Shown one piece after another: positions 35,825 to 47,486 of a stretch of 64,000 nt of DNA. The notes beneath the pieces are model-generated. The model was given only the letters and a program-made list of their open reading frames with translations, was not told the origin of the DNA and searched no databases. Position 1 is the first letter of the stretch; every line of letters starts with the position of its first letter. A program made the position numbers and the translations under genes. The stretch is from Phallus indusiatus (lineage: Eukaryota > Basidiomycota > Agaricomycetes > Phallales > Phallaceae). The stretch lies in assembly GCA_027605045.1 (NCBI GenBank), contig JAQFWX010000007.1, forward strand, positions 1,116,001 through 1,180,000, given 5' to 3'.

Positions 35825-36629
35825 TTTTTTTTCCAAAGCCTAACCCCCACTCTTGTTTTTGTTTCTTGTAGCCGAATTATGTGAATTGGTCTTGCACGGC
35901 AAAAACGGTTTTGACCCCGAAGAAGAACCTTCAGGGCCAAAACTGTTTTTGTGGTACGAGATTACTTCTCTAGTTTCATGAATTTGTATCATACCGCTGA
36001 ACGGTCTTATGTCTTGCTTTTTCTATATACGTGTGTTTGCAATCTATGACAAAACATGACTGGGAGTCTATACCGTTACGATGTCAACTCAGGCCGGCGA
36101 CCTCGGAAAATTGTTAATCAGGAAAGATCAGAATCTGACGACTGCACAAAATTCCTAACTACATATCCTCAAGTAGTGCACAAAGCTTTGCGCTCATTAC
36201 TCAGTAAGTATGAGTTGGCTACGAGTTGGCTACGAGTGATCAATCGATCATACTTAGCGCTCGATTCCTTGTTTATCCTTTCTTCGCGTCCGCCAATCAC
36301 GTCTTTTGTTTGTCCTACTACCTTTTCTTTCCTTCTTTTATTTCTCCGCATCGTTTTCTCAGATTATAGAACATTGTTTTTTCCCTCAGCCTTTAGTGAA
36401 CCTCTTCGGGATTTCATGCAAGGTCCGATCCAGCTCCAAGCTGATAAAGATTGTGTTTCTTTAACATTTTCTTAAGTCGACATGTCCCGCTTTCGTCAGC
36501 AGCCGCACTACTTCCGAAAGTCAGTGGCATCGCAAAGTTTGTAACCCACTAATGCCCAATATGCTATTCTCTGCGACGTCATTCAACGTTTGAACAGTTT
36601 GCCCCAAATTATCCGTTTATAAAGTCATT
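35825..36629 (+). repeat. Downstream block repeated beside four minus-strand DUF6533 copies
   Basis: Contains the 3' untranslated region of the 34,360 gene and then a block (words TCAGAATCTGACGACTGCAC, TTCTCAGATTATAGAACATTG, GATTTCATGCAAGGTC) that recurs at about 43,400-44,000, 46,740-47,170 and 49,800-49,960. Each lies on the 3' side of a minus-strand DUF6533 gene. A small tandem of GAGTTGGCTAC units is present at about 36,211-36,235. Plus-strand ORFs here (36,056-36,475) are not conserved in frame. Confidence 0.7.
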
Positions 36630-38021
36630 TTATACAGGCAAAATGTGAGAGAAGTTTGCGTTTGTTAAATAGCTGTTAAACGAATCAAATATGCTAAAAT
36701 CACGCTTCCTATTGACCGAATAGTTTAGGTTCAGTATCAGACGCGTGCACTGGAGTAACATCAGTTATTGGTGCAAAACCATATTTGTGTACTCCATCTC
36801 AACACTCACACAGATACTGGAGGCGACATATGACCATCTTCATTCATTTGATCAACAAATAGCGTACGCAAAGGTTTTAATTCAAACTCACAAACCAAAG
36901 GATAAGCCATTAGGACTCCCAGTGCGTATATAAATTCCAGAGAGCAAGAAAACCACTAATAAAGTTAAAAGCCTATCAATTGAGAATGGAAAGCAAGTTC
37001 GAATGTCCTTACGAAATAGAAACATGAATACCCATATCCCATCCCTCAAAAAATCCAGGTATAGCGGAGGCATGCGAACACCTGTTTTCCATGCCTCGAA
37101 GCGCAACGATGCAACTCGTATAATAATGCAAACAAAGGCGGTAATTTGGAATCCAAGCTCAAGAAACCTTTTGAGTGCTTGTTGTCAGGTATTGTTTACT
37201 CTATTACATATAAATTCCAAACTTCTCACAAGGCTGATGATATGATTTTGGAATAATGCTCGATAATGCAGTTTCCGAAAGGTGAAGGGAGACTTTCTTG
37301 CAACTCGACAACCTGATATCCGGGTATTCCCACAGCCAGGATACCCACCACGGAAGCTTCAATCAACAAGAACGTGAGAGAGAGGAACCAAAGTAATGGT
37401 TTTGAACGGTTACAAAATGCATATACTAAGTATCAAAGTCATTTTTGAGGTTTTCCCTAATCTCTGCCAGCTCATCACATACCTCGTTGTATGAGTAATA
37501 CATTTGAGCACGCTATTAAAATTGCGCCAGGGTAATAGATGATCCATATGTACTTCGAACAAAGGCGGAAGTGTTCGTGATTTCCAACTAAAAGAAACGT
37601 TGACATGCTTGAGATAAAAAGAAAAAGTTCATCAGAGATCGTGAACGAGTCTGGGAAAAACGCACATATAAAGCACAAGGGCAATGTACCGGGCCATACA
37701 ATATAGTATTTTTACAGAAATACCGGCATTGGAACTGGAGCCTTCAACATATGTCAAATACGGCAGGATCAATATGAATTGCGTACAATCGGAGGAAGAC
37801 TCTCTGTTTGAGATTCAGTATATGGAATGTCGCGTAGCAAATGAAGCTTACTTCTTCATGGAAGGTCAAAAGGGTATCCCAGATAATCAGAGCGGTGGCA
37901 GCGACTGCAATACTTGGAAGTCAGTTGCCTGCATAAAACGACGAAAAAGTCCGTCACCAATGTTGAACAAAAATGGGTATCCAAGCTGGAGGCCTTGTAC
38001 TATCTGTATTGGCAGCGACAT
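36630..38021 (-). CDS. DUF6533-type membrane protein (left partner of direct duplication)
   Basis: Starts MSLPIQIVQGLQLGYPFLFN; ten exons. Blocks: VAATALIIWDTLLTFHEE (His replaces the Asp of TFDEE), SNAGISVKILYCMARYIAL, FLLVGNHEHFRLCSKYIW, YPGAILIACSNVLLIQRG, FCNRSKPLLWFLSLTFL, GFQITAFVCIIIRVASLRF, LYLDFLRDGIWVFMFLF and the end TRLILNLNYSVNRKRDFSI. The usual stop is lost in this copy (AGC TAT TTA), so the protein gains a short tail to TAA at 36,630-36,632. Nearly identical to the copy at 44,181-45,532. Confidence 0.82.
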
Positions 38022-38986
38022 GATGTGATCTATCTGGTACTGAAGAGAAGCAGGAATAGACCTGTCTAATTTCTTCTGGTTATAAAGGTCTGAAGACTTC
38101 CAGCGCTCGGTTGGGTTCAAATCAGTGATCTAGATTTCATCTCTGAAGCGCATCCTGTGATTTAGAAGTCTCTAGCATCGATCAGCCAGATGGCAGGATG
38201 CGCTTCAGAGATACATAAAACCCAGATCACTGGTCGGCACGCATGCCAGTGGAACGACCACTTCACCGTGAAAAAATGGTCACTGAGAAGTAAGTGCCAC
38301 TGAAGTAGGTGCCGGGTTACAGGTATTCAGTGGCTATGACTGACGGTCACTGGTACCTGACTCACCTCCCATTGACACCACGCACCGTGCCACCGTGCCT
38401 GTTAGTTCCCTCCCCTTCCCACGGGACTTCTCCCTCTCCCGCTAGCAACGATGCGTCTGAAGAGACTGGACACATGTCGTAACATATCACATTTGAAAGA
38501 ACTTTGGCCGCTGAAGTGCTGAAGTCTAAGTTTGGCTTGGCTTGGGTTTGGCGTGAGCCAGTTCAGCAACTTCAATTGCAGCACGCTACAATCAAACTAC
38601 AATGGATCATCATGGAACGTTGATCGACTATGGTCTGAAACACAACTTCAGTATTATTGTAATTCAATCACCAACAACTTCCTGTCTTGTAAGGAGAACG
38701 CCAACGGAAAGAATCTGTAACCTACGAACTCGGAGACCAAACCTCAGGCCTCAGGCCTCAGGAATTTCTAAACATACAGCATATGAGTTTCTCATCAGAA
38801 GCCTTACTACTTCCAAAATTCGTCATGGCAAAATTCTTAATGATAGACCGATATAGGGCTTTGAAGGAGCGATTCCTTGCGTCATCCAACCTTCGGACAG
38901 TCTAATTGTTTGCGAAACTTGGCTGTTTGTAAGGAATTATTTTATATACTACCAGAAAAAGCTAATCTCTGAGAGCCTGCACTTGT
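38022..38986. repeat. Spacer between two minus-strand copies, with MITE-like repeat
   Basis: Colinear with 45,533-46,194 except for a block of about 270 bp (about 38,446-38,716) missing there. The block has counterparts at about 52,160-52,410 and, inverted, at 3,200-3,350, so it was lost from the other copy. A short CCTCAGG triplication lies at about 38,742-38,761. No gene seen. Confidence 0.65.
38121..38234. mobile_element. MITE-like inverted repeat with ends resembling the Plavaka element
   Basis: A 114-bp palindromic unit with arms of about 36-38 bp. The left arm runs from ATCAGTGATCTAG to CTCTGAAGCGCATCCTG; the right arm is the near complement and ends CCAGATCACTGGT. The inner 17 bp of the arms match exactly. 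The termini differ at only two or three positions from the transposon end CATCAGTGATCTGG. A second copy is at about 45,621-45,741. No target duplication could be made out. Confidence 0.5.
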
Positions 38987-40337
38987 TCAATAGCTGTTGG
39001 ACGAGTCAAATATGCCCAAATCACGGCTTCTAGCAACCGAATAGTTTAGGTTCAGTATCAGACGCGTGCACTAATACAATAGCATCAGCGATTAGCGAAG
39101 AACGATACTTGTACCTCGCCACTGTAGCGCTTACACAGATACTAGAAGCAACATATAACCATCTTGATGTATCTGGTCAACAAGTGGCATACCAAAAAAT
39201 CTTTTTCGATTAAACTTACGCAGCAAAGGACAGGCCTTCAGGGCGACCGGTGCGGAAATAAACCCCAGAGAGCAAGAAAACCACTAGAAAAATATCTTCA
39301 ATTATGGAGATGGAAAGCAAGTTCAAATTAACTTACGAAACAGGAACATGAATACCCATATCCCATCCCTCAAGAAATCCATGTATAGGGAAGGCACGCG
39401 AACACCTGTTCTCCATGACGTGAACCGTAATGTTGCAACTCGTATAATAATGCAAGCGAAGGAGATAACTTGAAATCCAAGCTCAAGGAACCTTTTGAGT
39501 ATTTACTGTCAGGTATTTTTTTACTCCATTACATATAATTTCAGACTTCTCACAAGATTAATGATAATATTCCGGAATAGTGTTCAATAACGCAGTTCCC
39601 GAAAGGTGCAGGAAGATTTTCTTGCAAGTCGACAACCCGATATTTGGGTATGCCCACAGCCAGAATAACCACCGCCGCGGTTTCAATCAACAAGAACATA
39701 AGAGAAAGGAACCAGAGTAATGGCTTTGAACGGCCGCAGAATGCGTATACTAAGCACCATTGTTTTTATTTTTCCCTGATCTTTGGCCCATCCACGTACC
39801 TCGTTGTATGAGTAATATGTTTGAGCATGCTATTATAGCTGTGCCGGCGAAATTGACGAACCACATGATTCTCGAACAATAGCTAAGTTGTTCATGATTT
39901 CCAACGAAAACAAATGTTAGCATACTTAAAAAGAAGGTCATTAGAGGTTGTGAAACGGGTCTGAGTGAAAACTCACATATAAAGTACAAGTGCGATGTAC
40001 CGAGCCATACAATATAGTACTTTCACAAAAATACCGGCCTTGGATCTGAAGTCTTCAATATACACCAGATACGTCAGGATCAACGAGGATTGCGTACAGT
40101 CGGATAAACGCTATCTGCTTTGAGATTCAGCATGTGGTATATCACGTAGCAGATGAAGCTCACTTCTTCATCGAAGGTCAAAAGGGTATCCCAGATAATC
40201 AGTGTAGTGCCAGCGACTGCAGTATTTACGTGAAAGTCAGTCATTCTGCATAAGAGTAGAGAAAGTCCATCACCAATGTTGAACAAAAGCGGGTAGCCGA
40301 GCTGAAGGCTTTCTACTGTTTGCGATGGGAGCGACAT
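38987..40337 (-). CDS. DUF6533-type membrane protein (inverted partner of the 1481 copy)
   Basis: Starts MSLPSQTVESLQLGYPLLFN, followed by VAGTTLIIWDTLLTFDEE, the microexon IAFIRL and SKAGIFVKVLYCMARYIAL, word for word as in the 1481 copy. Later exons: MLTFVFVGNHEQLSYCSRI, FAGTAIIACSNILLIQRG, FCGRSKPLLWFLSLMFL, GFQVISFACIIIRVATLRF, LYMDFLRDGIWVFMFLF, YFRTGRPEGLSF and TRLILNLNYSVARSRDLGI, with TGA at 38,987-38,989. Both flanks are also shared in reverse with 0.86-3.35 kb, so the whole unit was duplicated as an inversion. The reading frame is intact. Confidence 0.83.
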
Positions 40338-40714
40338 GATGATCCCCTTGTTAGAAGATAGGTAGGGATGGTCCTGTTTAACTTCTTTTTTAAACAACCC
40401 TGTTTAAAGGTTTAGATATGTAATTCCAGCACCCGCTGTGTCCGCATGGAGCGACCGCTGCTCAATTACTAAGAAGTGCCCCCATCTGTCCGCGCGCAAG
40501 GAAGTGATTCTGATTGGGAAAGCAATCTCAGATCCCAGACTTCCCAAATTAATATAAAATTCTAACGTACATCAACTTCTGACAAGGGCCAAGTCACCAG
40601 ACGACACCGCAACACAGGGTTCCGAGCCAGATCTGTTTTCATGTTGTGCAAAATGAAAACAAATTCCATGGCCGCCGGCGCCTTCAAGTTATTTTCATTG
40701 CCTCCCGTACCACC
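40338..40714 (+). promoter_or_regulatory. Shared divergent promoter region
   Basis: Homologous in reverse to 1,150-1,480. Shared words include ACACAGGGTTCCRAGCCAGATCTG-like blocks and AAAACAAATTCCATGGCCGC. It separates the DUF6533 start from the conserved MAHFPAEL reading frame. Confidence 0.55.
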
Positions 40715-41250
40715 ATGGCTCACTTTCCTGCAGAGTTGATGCTGCTATTTGGGCGCGATCGCTTTCTATTCTCCAGAAGGATTGAATAGGGAGAAACACG
40801 GTATTCACAGCGAAAAAAGCAGCTCGTCGATGAAGCTGATTTTTTACAAGATCTGATCTCAATGCCTTCTCACTTGGAATATATTTCTCACCATCAGAAA
40901 ACAGAAACCAGTCTATCCGTATCTGAATGACCTCATTGGTACCAATATCTCTGGACGATCATCCTGGCGATCAAAGGGTGGGTTTCAACTATGCTGTGAT
41001 GCGTTGCACGACGATAACAGACTATTTTAAGATGATGTTGGTTACAGCCTGGGTTCGTTTTCAATTGATTTATTCCCATTTTCTCCTGAAAGATCCTTTC
41101 ACTCAGAAAATTCAGACACAGTCGCAGATTCTCAGTAGCGTCTGGACCCTGCGTGGACTGTCCAAAACAATTACTCCGTCGACTTTTCACGCCAACTTCA
41201 TCACAAAAATGAAACTGTATTCTTATCGGAAGATTTATATCAGAGGCTGA
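40715..41250 (+). pseudogene. Divergent ORF remnant, copy 2
   Basis: Begins MAHFPAELMLLFGRDRFLF and hits TAG at 40,787-40,789. Similarity to 859-1,149 continues beyond the stop in other frames. The following plus-strand ORF at 40,927-41,250 has no recognised domain and shares part of its DNA with 49,260-49,520 and 54,630-54,800. Protein identity unknown. Confidence 0.4.
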
Positions 41251-41429
41251 ATTATTTAGGAACCCAGGTTCGTAAAATTTACATTGATTAATCTGTTATA
41301 CATACTTAGATGTTTATATTAACGGTTTTATAGGGATCTGCAAGATCACCTACTAGAGGATGCTAGGCCAAAATCATCATCGTTGGTGATGTGATGAGCA
41401 TAGTCTATTCCGAACAATTATACCATCTA

Positions 41430-42180
41430 TGACCTCCGTCGCTGTCAGGATAACTTAAATGCGAGGGGGATAACTGTGACGTGATGGTTCACGCACAAGA
41501 TGACCCAACGCAACCTAATTTTCATCTGTATTGGTATGCCCGAGTCCTTGGAGTATTTCATGTCAACGCGGTCTATATTAATGACCACGGTATGATGGAC
41601 CCTGTACGGTGCATGCGTTTTTGTGGGTGCGCTGGTTTGAAAGAGATGTTTTGTATTCAGCTGGTCCGGAACATTTGCGGCGAGATCGAATTGGGTTTGC
41701 CCATGACGAGGACGACACCAATAGTTTCGGTTTTATTGACCCAGCAGTTATCCCTTCTGTTCATTTAATCCTTGCTTGGGAAATCATTAGTTAGACCGAT
41801 ATGACCAGGAAAAGGAAGATTGACTTTTTCCCTACCTGAACAGGTAAGTCACACTCGGTAATTGAATTCAAATTAGAATATATTATCGTTTTATAGATTT
41901 GTAGATCGAGTATGTTCATGCGCTACATGGGATGTGGAATTGATCACACCATCTATTTTATTGCTGACATCTTGCCCGTCTCCACTTCTGATGACGAAAC
42001 CAATGGCGGCGAAGACGAAATTGAAACCGACGAGGAAAGTTTCGCACTTCCCGGAGGAGATGACATGGGGGACCTTGAAGCAAAGTATGAGGGCTCTGAG
42101 GTGGACATCAGTAATGAAACTTGAAGCATTGTTGGGGGTAACGAGTCCGACTTAGAAAGATACGAATCATGTCGATTAAC
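41430..42180 (+). pseudogene. Decayed transposase C-terminus (Plavaka/KDZ type)
   Basis: Frames scattered over about 700 bp give a recognisable fungal transposase tail: VHAQDDPTQPNFH, YWYARVLGVFHVNAVYIN, FLWVRWFERDVLYSAGPEH, RIGFAHDEDD then SFGFIDPAV, and after an intron-like gap FVDR followed by MFMRYMGCGIDHTIYF. The end is an acidic stretch (DDETNGGEDEIETDEE). HPxWYARVLGIFH, followed by LWVRWF and FMRY, is the normal order in these transposases. Several frameshifts and at least one stop make it dead. It is a different lineage from the intact transposase at 6,679-9,749, whose C-terminus lacks this wording. Confidence 0.75.
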
Positions 42181-43122
42181 CCGCATGAGATTGATGATTT
42201 ATATACTGAAGGACAAAGGAACACATACCAGACTTATAGCAAGCATTCGAGGTTGTTTCAAAGACCGGCCCAAGGTAGCCGCAAAACAGGTACTACGGTT
42301 ACCACGATGCAATCTATCGTAGTTACGTAGCAGCCTTGCGGGCCATGTAAATAATTATAAGTTGCCTATATATAGCCAAAAAATTAGTAGCCTTCAACGA
42401 CATAACTGGAGCGCGCAAGCACATGACTGCATGACGACCCAACCAGATGGACTCAATGTGGGCTTTTCACCAGGCCTACGAGACGCGTAAAAACATAAAT
42501 ATACAAAGCAATTCACAATTTGCAAGGACTCTCGAGAAAGGTGTCTAAAATACAGCGACCGGTGCAGTTGGTGCAGTAATGAATGATTTCGTTGAATTGT
42601 GAAATCTTCAAAACAATGTGCCAAACGAACGACCGGTCCATTGTTTTATGATCTTCTGCAAAATGTTTATGACCACATTTCCATTCACATTTTACTTGCT
42701 CGGTCAAGGAAACTCTAGTAGAAAAACAGCTCAAAGGAACAAGCAATACTTACAGCAACGCTCTGAGCGAGAAAGAAGGTAAAGGGCAGAAATATCGAAG
42801 GTTATAATGTGGTGGGTGGCTTCACAAAGTCCTGATAAGGCAAGCCCAGGGATTACCAGCATGACAAGACCTTAGGCAAGGTTGGTGGATAGCTCGTAAG
42901 AGCGTCATATCAACTCCTCTGGGGTTGGAAGGAGATATACATGAGGGCGTCGCGGTCACGGTGGTCATGATGACCGTACTGCTTGGTACATAATACGCGT
43001 GCGCCGACTATCGGCAAGAACACAACTTTGTAATCCAACCATCACTTTCTCATTTCAACTTCACTTGTCTGTTTAAAAAGCTAGTTTATACAGGCAAAAC
43101 TAAGGAAAGGATTTGCGCTTGT
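42181..43122. other. Unassigned intergenic region
   Basis: No recognised gene or array flank until about 43,075, where the shared 3' flank of a DUF6533 unit begins (TTTATACAGGCAAAA). Minus-strand ORFs at 42,394-42,746 lack features. Confidence 0.4.
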
Positions 43123-43231
43123 TCAGCAGCTGTTTAATGACCCAAATATGCTAAAATCATGTTTCCTATTCATTGAATAGTTTAGGTTCAACATCAGACG
43201 TGTGCACTGGAATAACATTAATTACTGATGC
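43123..43231 (-). pseudogene. Last-exon fragment of a DUF6533 copy
   Basis: Only the terminal exon remains, reading TRLMLNLNYSMNRKHDFSI to TGA at 43,123-43,125, plus a little of the preceding intron. At 43,231/43,232 it joins abruptly to the 3' exon fragment of the 34,360-type gene, marking a duplication breakpoint. Confidence 0.75.
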
Positions 43232-43345
43232 AGGAGGACAGTAGCAGTTTAAGCTTCGTCTTGCGGGGAGATAGGTCTCGAAGTCTTGAAGCGCAAAGGA
43301 GAAGACGGGCTGCTGCCCGAGAACATTCTTGCTTTTATCCATTAA
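43232..43345 (+). pseudogene. 3' exon fragment of the 34,360-type gene
   Basis: Matches the last roughly 120 bp of the 34,360 gene (GGACAGTGGCAGTTTAAGCC there), through VLKRKGEDGLLPENILAFIH to the TAA at 43,343-43,345, with a small deletion near LRKGDRGLE. Nothing of the gene lies upstream, so it is a breakpoint fragment. Confidence 0.85.
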
Positions 43346-44180
43346 TTTTTTTCCAAAGTCTAAACCTCATCTTTGTTTTTGTTTCTTGTAGCCGAATTAT
43401 GTGAATTGGTCTTGCACGACGGCAAAAATTGTTTTGACCCCGAAGAAGAACCTTGAGGACCAAAACTATTTTTGTGGTACGAGATTACTTCTCTAGTTTC
43501 ATGAATTTGTATCATACCGCTGAACGGTCTTATATATGACGTCGTGTTTGCAATCTTTGACGAAAGGTGACTGAGAGCCTATACCGTCGCGATGTCAACT
43601 CGAGCCGGCGACCTCGTAAAATAAATAAAATTGATAATCAGGAAAGATCAGAATCTGACAACTGCACAAAATTCCTAATTACATATCCTGAAGTAGTACA
43701 CGAAGCTTCTCATTAGTCAGTGAGTACGAGTTGGATACGAGTTGGCTACGAGTGATACTTAGCGCTCGATTCCTTGTTCATCCTTTCTTCGCGTCCGCCA
43801 ATCACGTCTTTTGTTTGTCTTACTACCTTGTTTCCGTATTTCCTTTTTCTTTCCTTTTTTATTTCTCTGCTTCGTTTTCTCAGATTATAGGACATTGTGT
43901 TTTCCCTCGGCCTTTAGCGAGCCTCGTCCAGATTTCATGCAAGGTCTGATCCAGTTCCAAGCTGATACAGATTGTGTTTCTTTATCATTTTCCTAAGCCG
44001 ACATGTCTCGCTTTCGTCAACAGTCTCACTACTTTCAAAAGCGTGCAGGTTTGTAAATCACTAGATGTCCAAGATGCTATTCTCTGCCACGTCATTCAAC
44101 GTTTCATTAAACGGTTTGCCCCAAACATCTGTTTATAAAGTTATTTTATACAGGCAAAATGCGAGAGAAGTTCGCGTTTG
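43346..44180 (+). repeat. Downstream block, second copy (partner of 35,825-36,629)
   Basis: Colinear with the block after the 34,360 gene, including the GAGTTGGNTAC tandem at about 43,727-43,750 and TTCTCAGATTATAG. No gene. Confidence 0.75.
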
Positions 44181-45532
44181 TTAAATAGCTGTTACAGTAA
44201 ATGAATCAAATATACTAAAATCACGCTTCCTATTAACCGAATAGTTTAGGTTCAATATCAGACGTGTGCACTGGAGTAACATCAGTCATTGATGCGAAAC
44301 GATATTTCTATGCCCCATTTTAAACTCACACAGATACTGGAAGCGACATATGACCATCTTCATTCATTTAGTCAACAAATAGCGTACGCAAAGATTTTAA
44401 TTTAAACTCACAAACCAAAGGATAAGCCATTAGGACTCCCAATGCGTATATAAATACCAGAGAGCAAGAAAACCACTAATTAAGCCTATCAATTGGGAAT
44501 GGAAAGCAAGTTCGAATGTCCTTACGAAATAGAAACATAAATACCCATATTCCATCCCTCAAAAAATCCAGGTATAGCGGAGGCATACGAACACCTGTTT
44601 TCCATGCCTCGAAGCGTAATGATGCAACCCGTATAGTAATGCAAACAAAGGCGGTAATTTGGAATCCAAGCTCAAGAAACCTTTTGAGTGCTTGTTGTCA
44701 GGTATTGTTTACTCCATACATATAATTCCAAACTTCTCACGAGGCTGATGATATGATTTTGGGAAAATGCTCGATAATGCAGTTTCCGAAAGGTGAAGGA
44801 AGACTCTCTTGCAAGTCAACAACATGATATCCGGGTATTCCCACAGCCAGGGTAATCACCACGGAAGCTTCAATCAACAAGAACGTGAGAGAGAGGAACC
44901 AAAGTAATGGTTTTGAACGATTACAAAACGCATATACTAAGTATCAAAGTTATTTCCGAGGTTTTCCCTAATCTCTAACTCACCACATACCTCGTTGTAT
45001 GAGTAATACGTTTGAGCACGCTATTAGAATTGCGCCAGGGTAATAGATGATCCACATGAACTTTGAACAAAATTGGAAGTGTTCATGATTTCCAACTAAA
45101 AGAAACGTTGACATACTTGGGATAAAAAGAAAAAAGTCATCAGAGATCGTGAACGAGTCCGGGAAAAACGCACATACATATAAAGCACAAGGGCAATGTA
45201 TCGAGCCAAACAATATAGTATTTTTACAGAAATACCGGCATTGGAACTGGAGTCTTCAATATATGCCAAATACGGCAGGATCAGTAAGAGTTGCGTACAA
45301 TCGAATAAACACTCTCTGTTTGAGATTCAGTATATGGAATGTCGTGTAGCAAATGAAGCTTACTTCTTCATCGAAAGTTAAAAGGGTATCCCAGATAATC
45401 AGAGCGGTGGCAGCGACTGCAATATTTGGAAGTCAGTTGTTTGCATAAAACTACGAAAAGTCCGTCACCAATGTTGAACAAAAATGGATATCCGAGCTGG
45501 AGGCCTTGTACTATCTGCACTGACAGCGGCAT
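44181..45532 (-). CDS. DUF6533-type membrane protein (right partner of direct duplication)
   Basis: Starts MPLSVQIVQGLQLGYPFLFN and follows the 36,630-38,021 copy almost residue by residue: SNAGISVKILYCLARYIAL, FLLVGNHEHFQFCSKFMW, YPGAILIACSNVLLIQRG, FCNRSKPLLWFLSLTFL, GFQITAFVCITIRVASLRF, LRDGIWVFMFLF. The last exon reads TRLILNLNYSVNRKRDFSI but a 1-2 nt insertion near 44,213 changes the tail to end SFTVTAI, with TAA at 44,181-44,183. The protein is otherwise intact and is the youngest-looking paralogue pair in the window. Confidence 0.82.
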
Positions 45533-46194
45533 GATGTGATCTATCTGGTATTAAAGAGAGTCTAATTTCTTCTGGTTATAAAGGTCTGAAGACTTACAGC
45601 GCTTGGTTGGGTTCAAATCAGTGATCTAGGTTTTATCTTTGAAGCGCATCCCGTGATTTAGAAGTCCTCTAGCATCAATCAACCAGATGGCAGGATGCGC
45701 TTCTGAGATACATAAAACCCACATGACTGGTCGGCATGCATGCCAGTGGAACCACCACTCCATTATGGAAAAAATGGTCACTGCGAAGCAAGTGCCACTG
45801 AAGTAGGTGCCAGGTTACAGATATTTAGTGGGCATGGCTGACGGTCATCTGACTCACCTCCCACCGCGCACCGTGCCACCGAGCCTGTTAGTTCCCTCCC
45901 CTTCCCACAAAGCTTCTCCCTCTCCCGCTAGCAACCTACGAACTCGGAGACCAAACCTCAGGAATTTCAGTTCTAAACATATGACATATGAGGTTTTCAT
46001 CAGAAGCCTCACTACTTCCAAAAGTCGTCATGGCAAAATTCTTAATGATAGACCACTGGAGGCTTTGAATTGTCAGAAGGAGCGCCCGGTTCCCTGCGTC
46101 ATCCAACCTTCGGATAGTCTAATTGTTTGTGAAACTTGTCTGTTTGTAAAGAATTATTTTATACAGTACCAGACAAAGCTAAGAGAGCCTGCAC
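45533..46194. repeat. Spacer, duplicate of 38,022-38,986 with a 270-bp deletion
   Basis: Contains the second MITE-like unit (about 45,621-45,741). The sequence passes directly from CGCTAGCAAC to CTACGAACTCGG, skipping the block present at 38,446-38,716; the junction shows AAC microhomology. Confidence 0.7.
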
Positions 46195-46727
46195 TTGTTC
46201 AATAGCTGTTTAACGAGTCAAATATGCCCAAATCACGGCTCCTAGCAACCGAATAATTTAGGTTCAGTATCAGACACGCGTGCACTAATATAATAGCATC
46301 AGCGATTAGTGAAGCACGATACTTGTACCTCGCCATTGTAGCGCTTACACAAATACTGAAAGCAACATATAATCATCTTGATTTATCTGGTCAACAAGTA
46401 GCATATCAAAAAAAATCTTTTTCAATTAAACTTACGCAGCAAAGGACAGACCTTCAGAGCGACCAGTACGGATACTACGGAAAATAAACCCCAAAGAGCA
46501 AGAAAACCACTAGAAAAATATCTTCAATTATGTAAATGGAGAGCAAGTTCAAATTAACTTAAGAAACAGAAACATGCATACCCATATCCCATCCCTCAAG
46601 AAATCCATGTATAACGAAGGCACGCGAACACCTGTTCTCCATGACGTGAACCGTAATGTGGTAACTCGTATAATAATGCAAGCGAAGGAGATAACTTGAG
46701 ATCCAAGCTCAAGGAACATTTTGAGAT
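46195..46727 (-). pseudogene. 3' fragment of a DUF6533 copy
   Basis: Holds the last four exons only, closest to the 38,987-40,337 copy: the exon up to LRDGIWV, a short membrane exon, the penultimate exon and the last exon. A 2-nt GT insertion in the last exon (ACG CGT GTC TGA) stops it after TRV. The 5' side is cut at about 46,727 in the middle of the FLELG exon, joining to the downstream block of the next copy. Both lesions make it a pseudogene. Confidence 0.85.
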
Positions 46728-47486
46728 AATTAGGGAAGATCTCAGGATCTGACGACTACACAGGATTCCTCACTACACATCCTCAGGCTGTGGTCCAATG
46801 GAGCCGGGAGCTACGAGTGATACTGAGCGCCCGTCGGAATGTATTCCTTCCTCATCCTTCCTCATCCTTTATTTCGACGCGTTCGCCGAATACGTCATTT
46901 GTTTGTCCTACGGACGTTTTGTTTCATTTTCATGCTTCCTTTCCACTTCCTTTCTTTCCTTATTATCTGCTTCATTCATTTGATTTCTAATTCATGTGTG
47001 TAATCCACCCGTTTTCTCAGATTATAGATCATTGCCAGTGTTTTCCCTCAGCCTTCAGCACTTCAGCGCTTCAGCTTCCATCCACGGGCCCTCTGATATT
47101 CCATGTAAGCAAGGTCTGATTCGGTTTCAAGTTGATTAAGATTGGGTTTGCACAACATAACCGGTTTCTTGAGTCGACATGTCACGCTTACACTTTTAAA
47201 CTCATTTATGATATCCGGTTATCTATGGACTTGAACCTGGATATGTAAGCTCTGCCAGTCAACTCAGTCCAACGATCAATTGAGAAAATCATTACGCTGA
47301 CTCTCGGCAGGAACACAATTTGGGTATTATTGTAATCCATCGCAAAGTTGTAAACAGCTGGGGGCCTGAGATGCGACTCTCTGTGTCAGTTAACATTTGC
47401 TTGTCTGTTTATAAAGTTATTTTATACCAAATACAGGCAAAATCTGGGAGAAGCTCGTGCTTAATGTTCACTAACTCTTTAATGAG
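46728..47486 (+). repeat. Downstream block, third copy
   Basis: Begins at the breakpoint with AGATCTCAGGATCTGACGAC and contains TTCTCAGATTATAGATCATTG and the other words of the 35,825 block, then the shared 3' flank of the next DUF6533 gene. No gene. Confidence 0.65.

Noticed and set aside
36056..36475. 139-codon plus-strand ORF after the 34,360 gene
   Set aside because: The duplicate region at 43,560-43,996 does not keep the same frame open, so it is non-coding flank.
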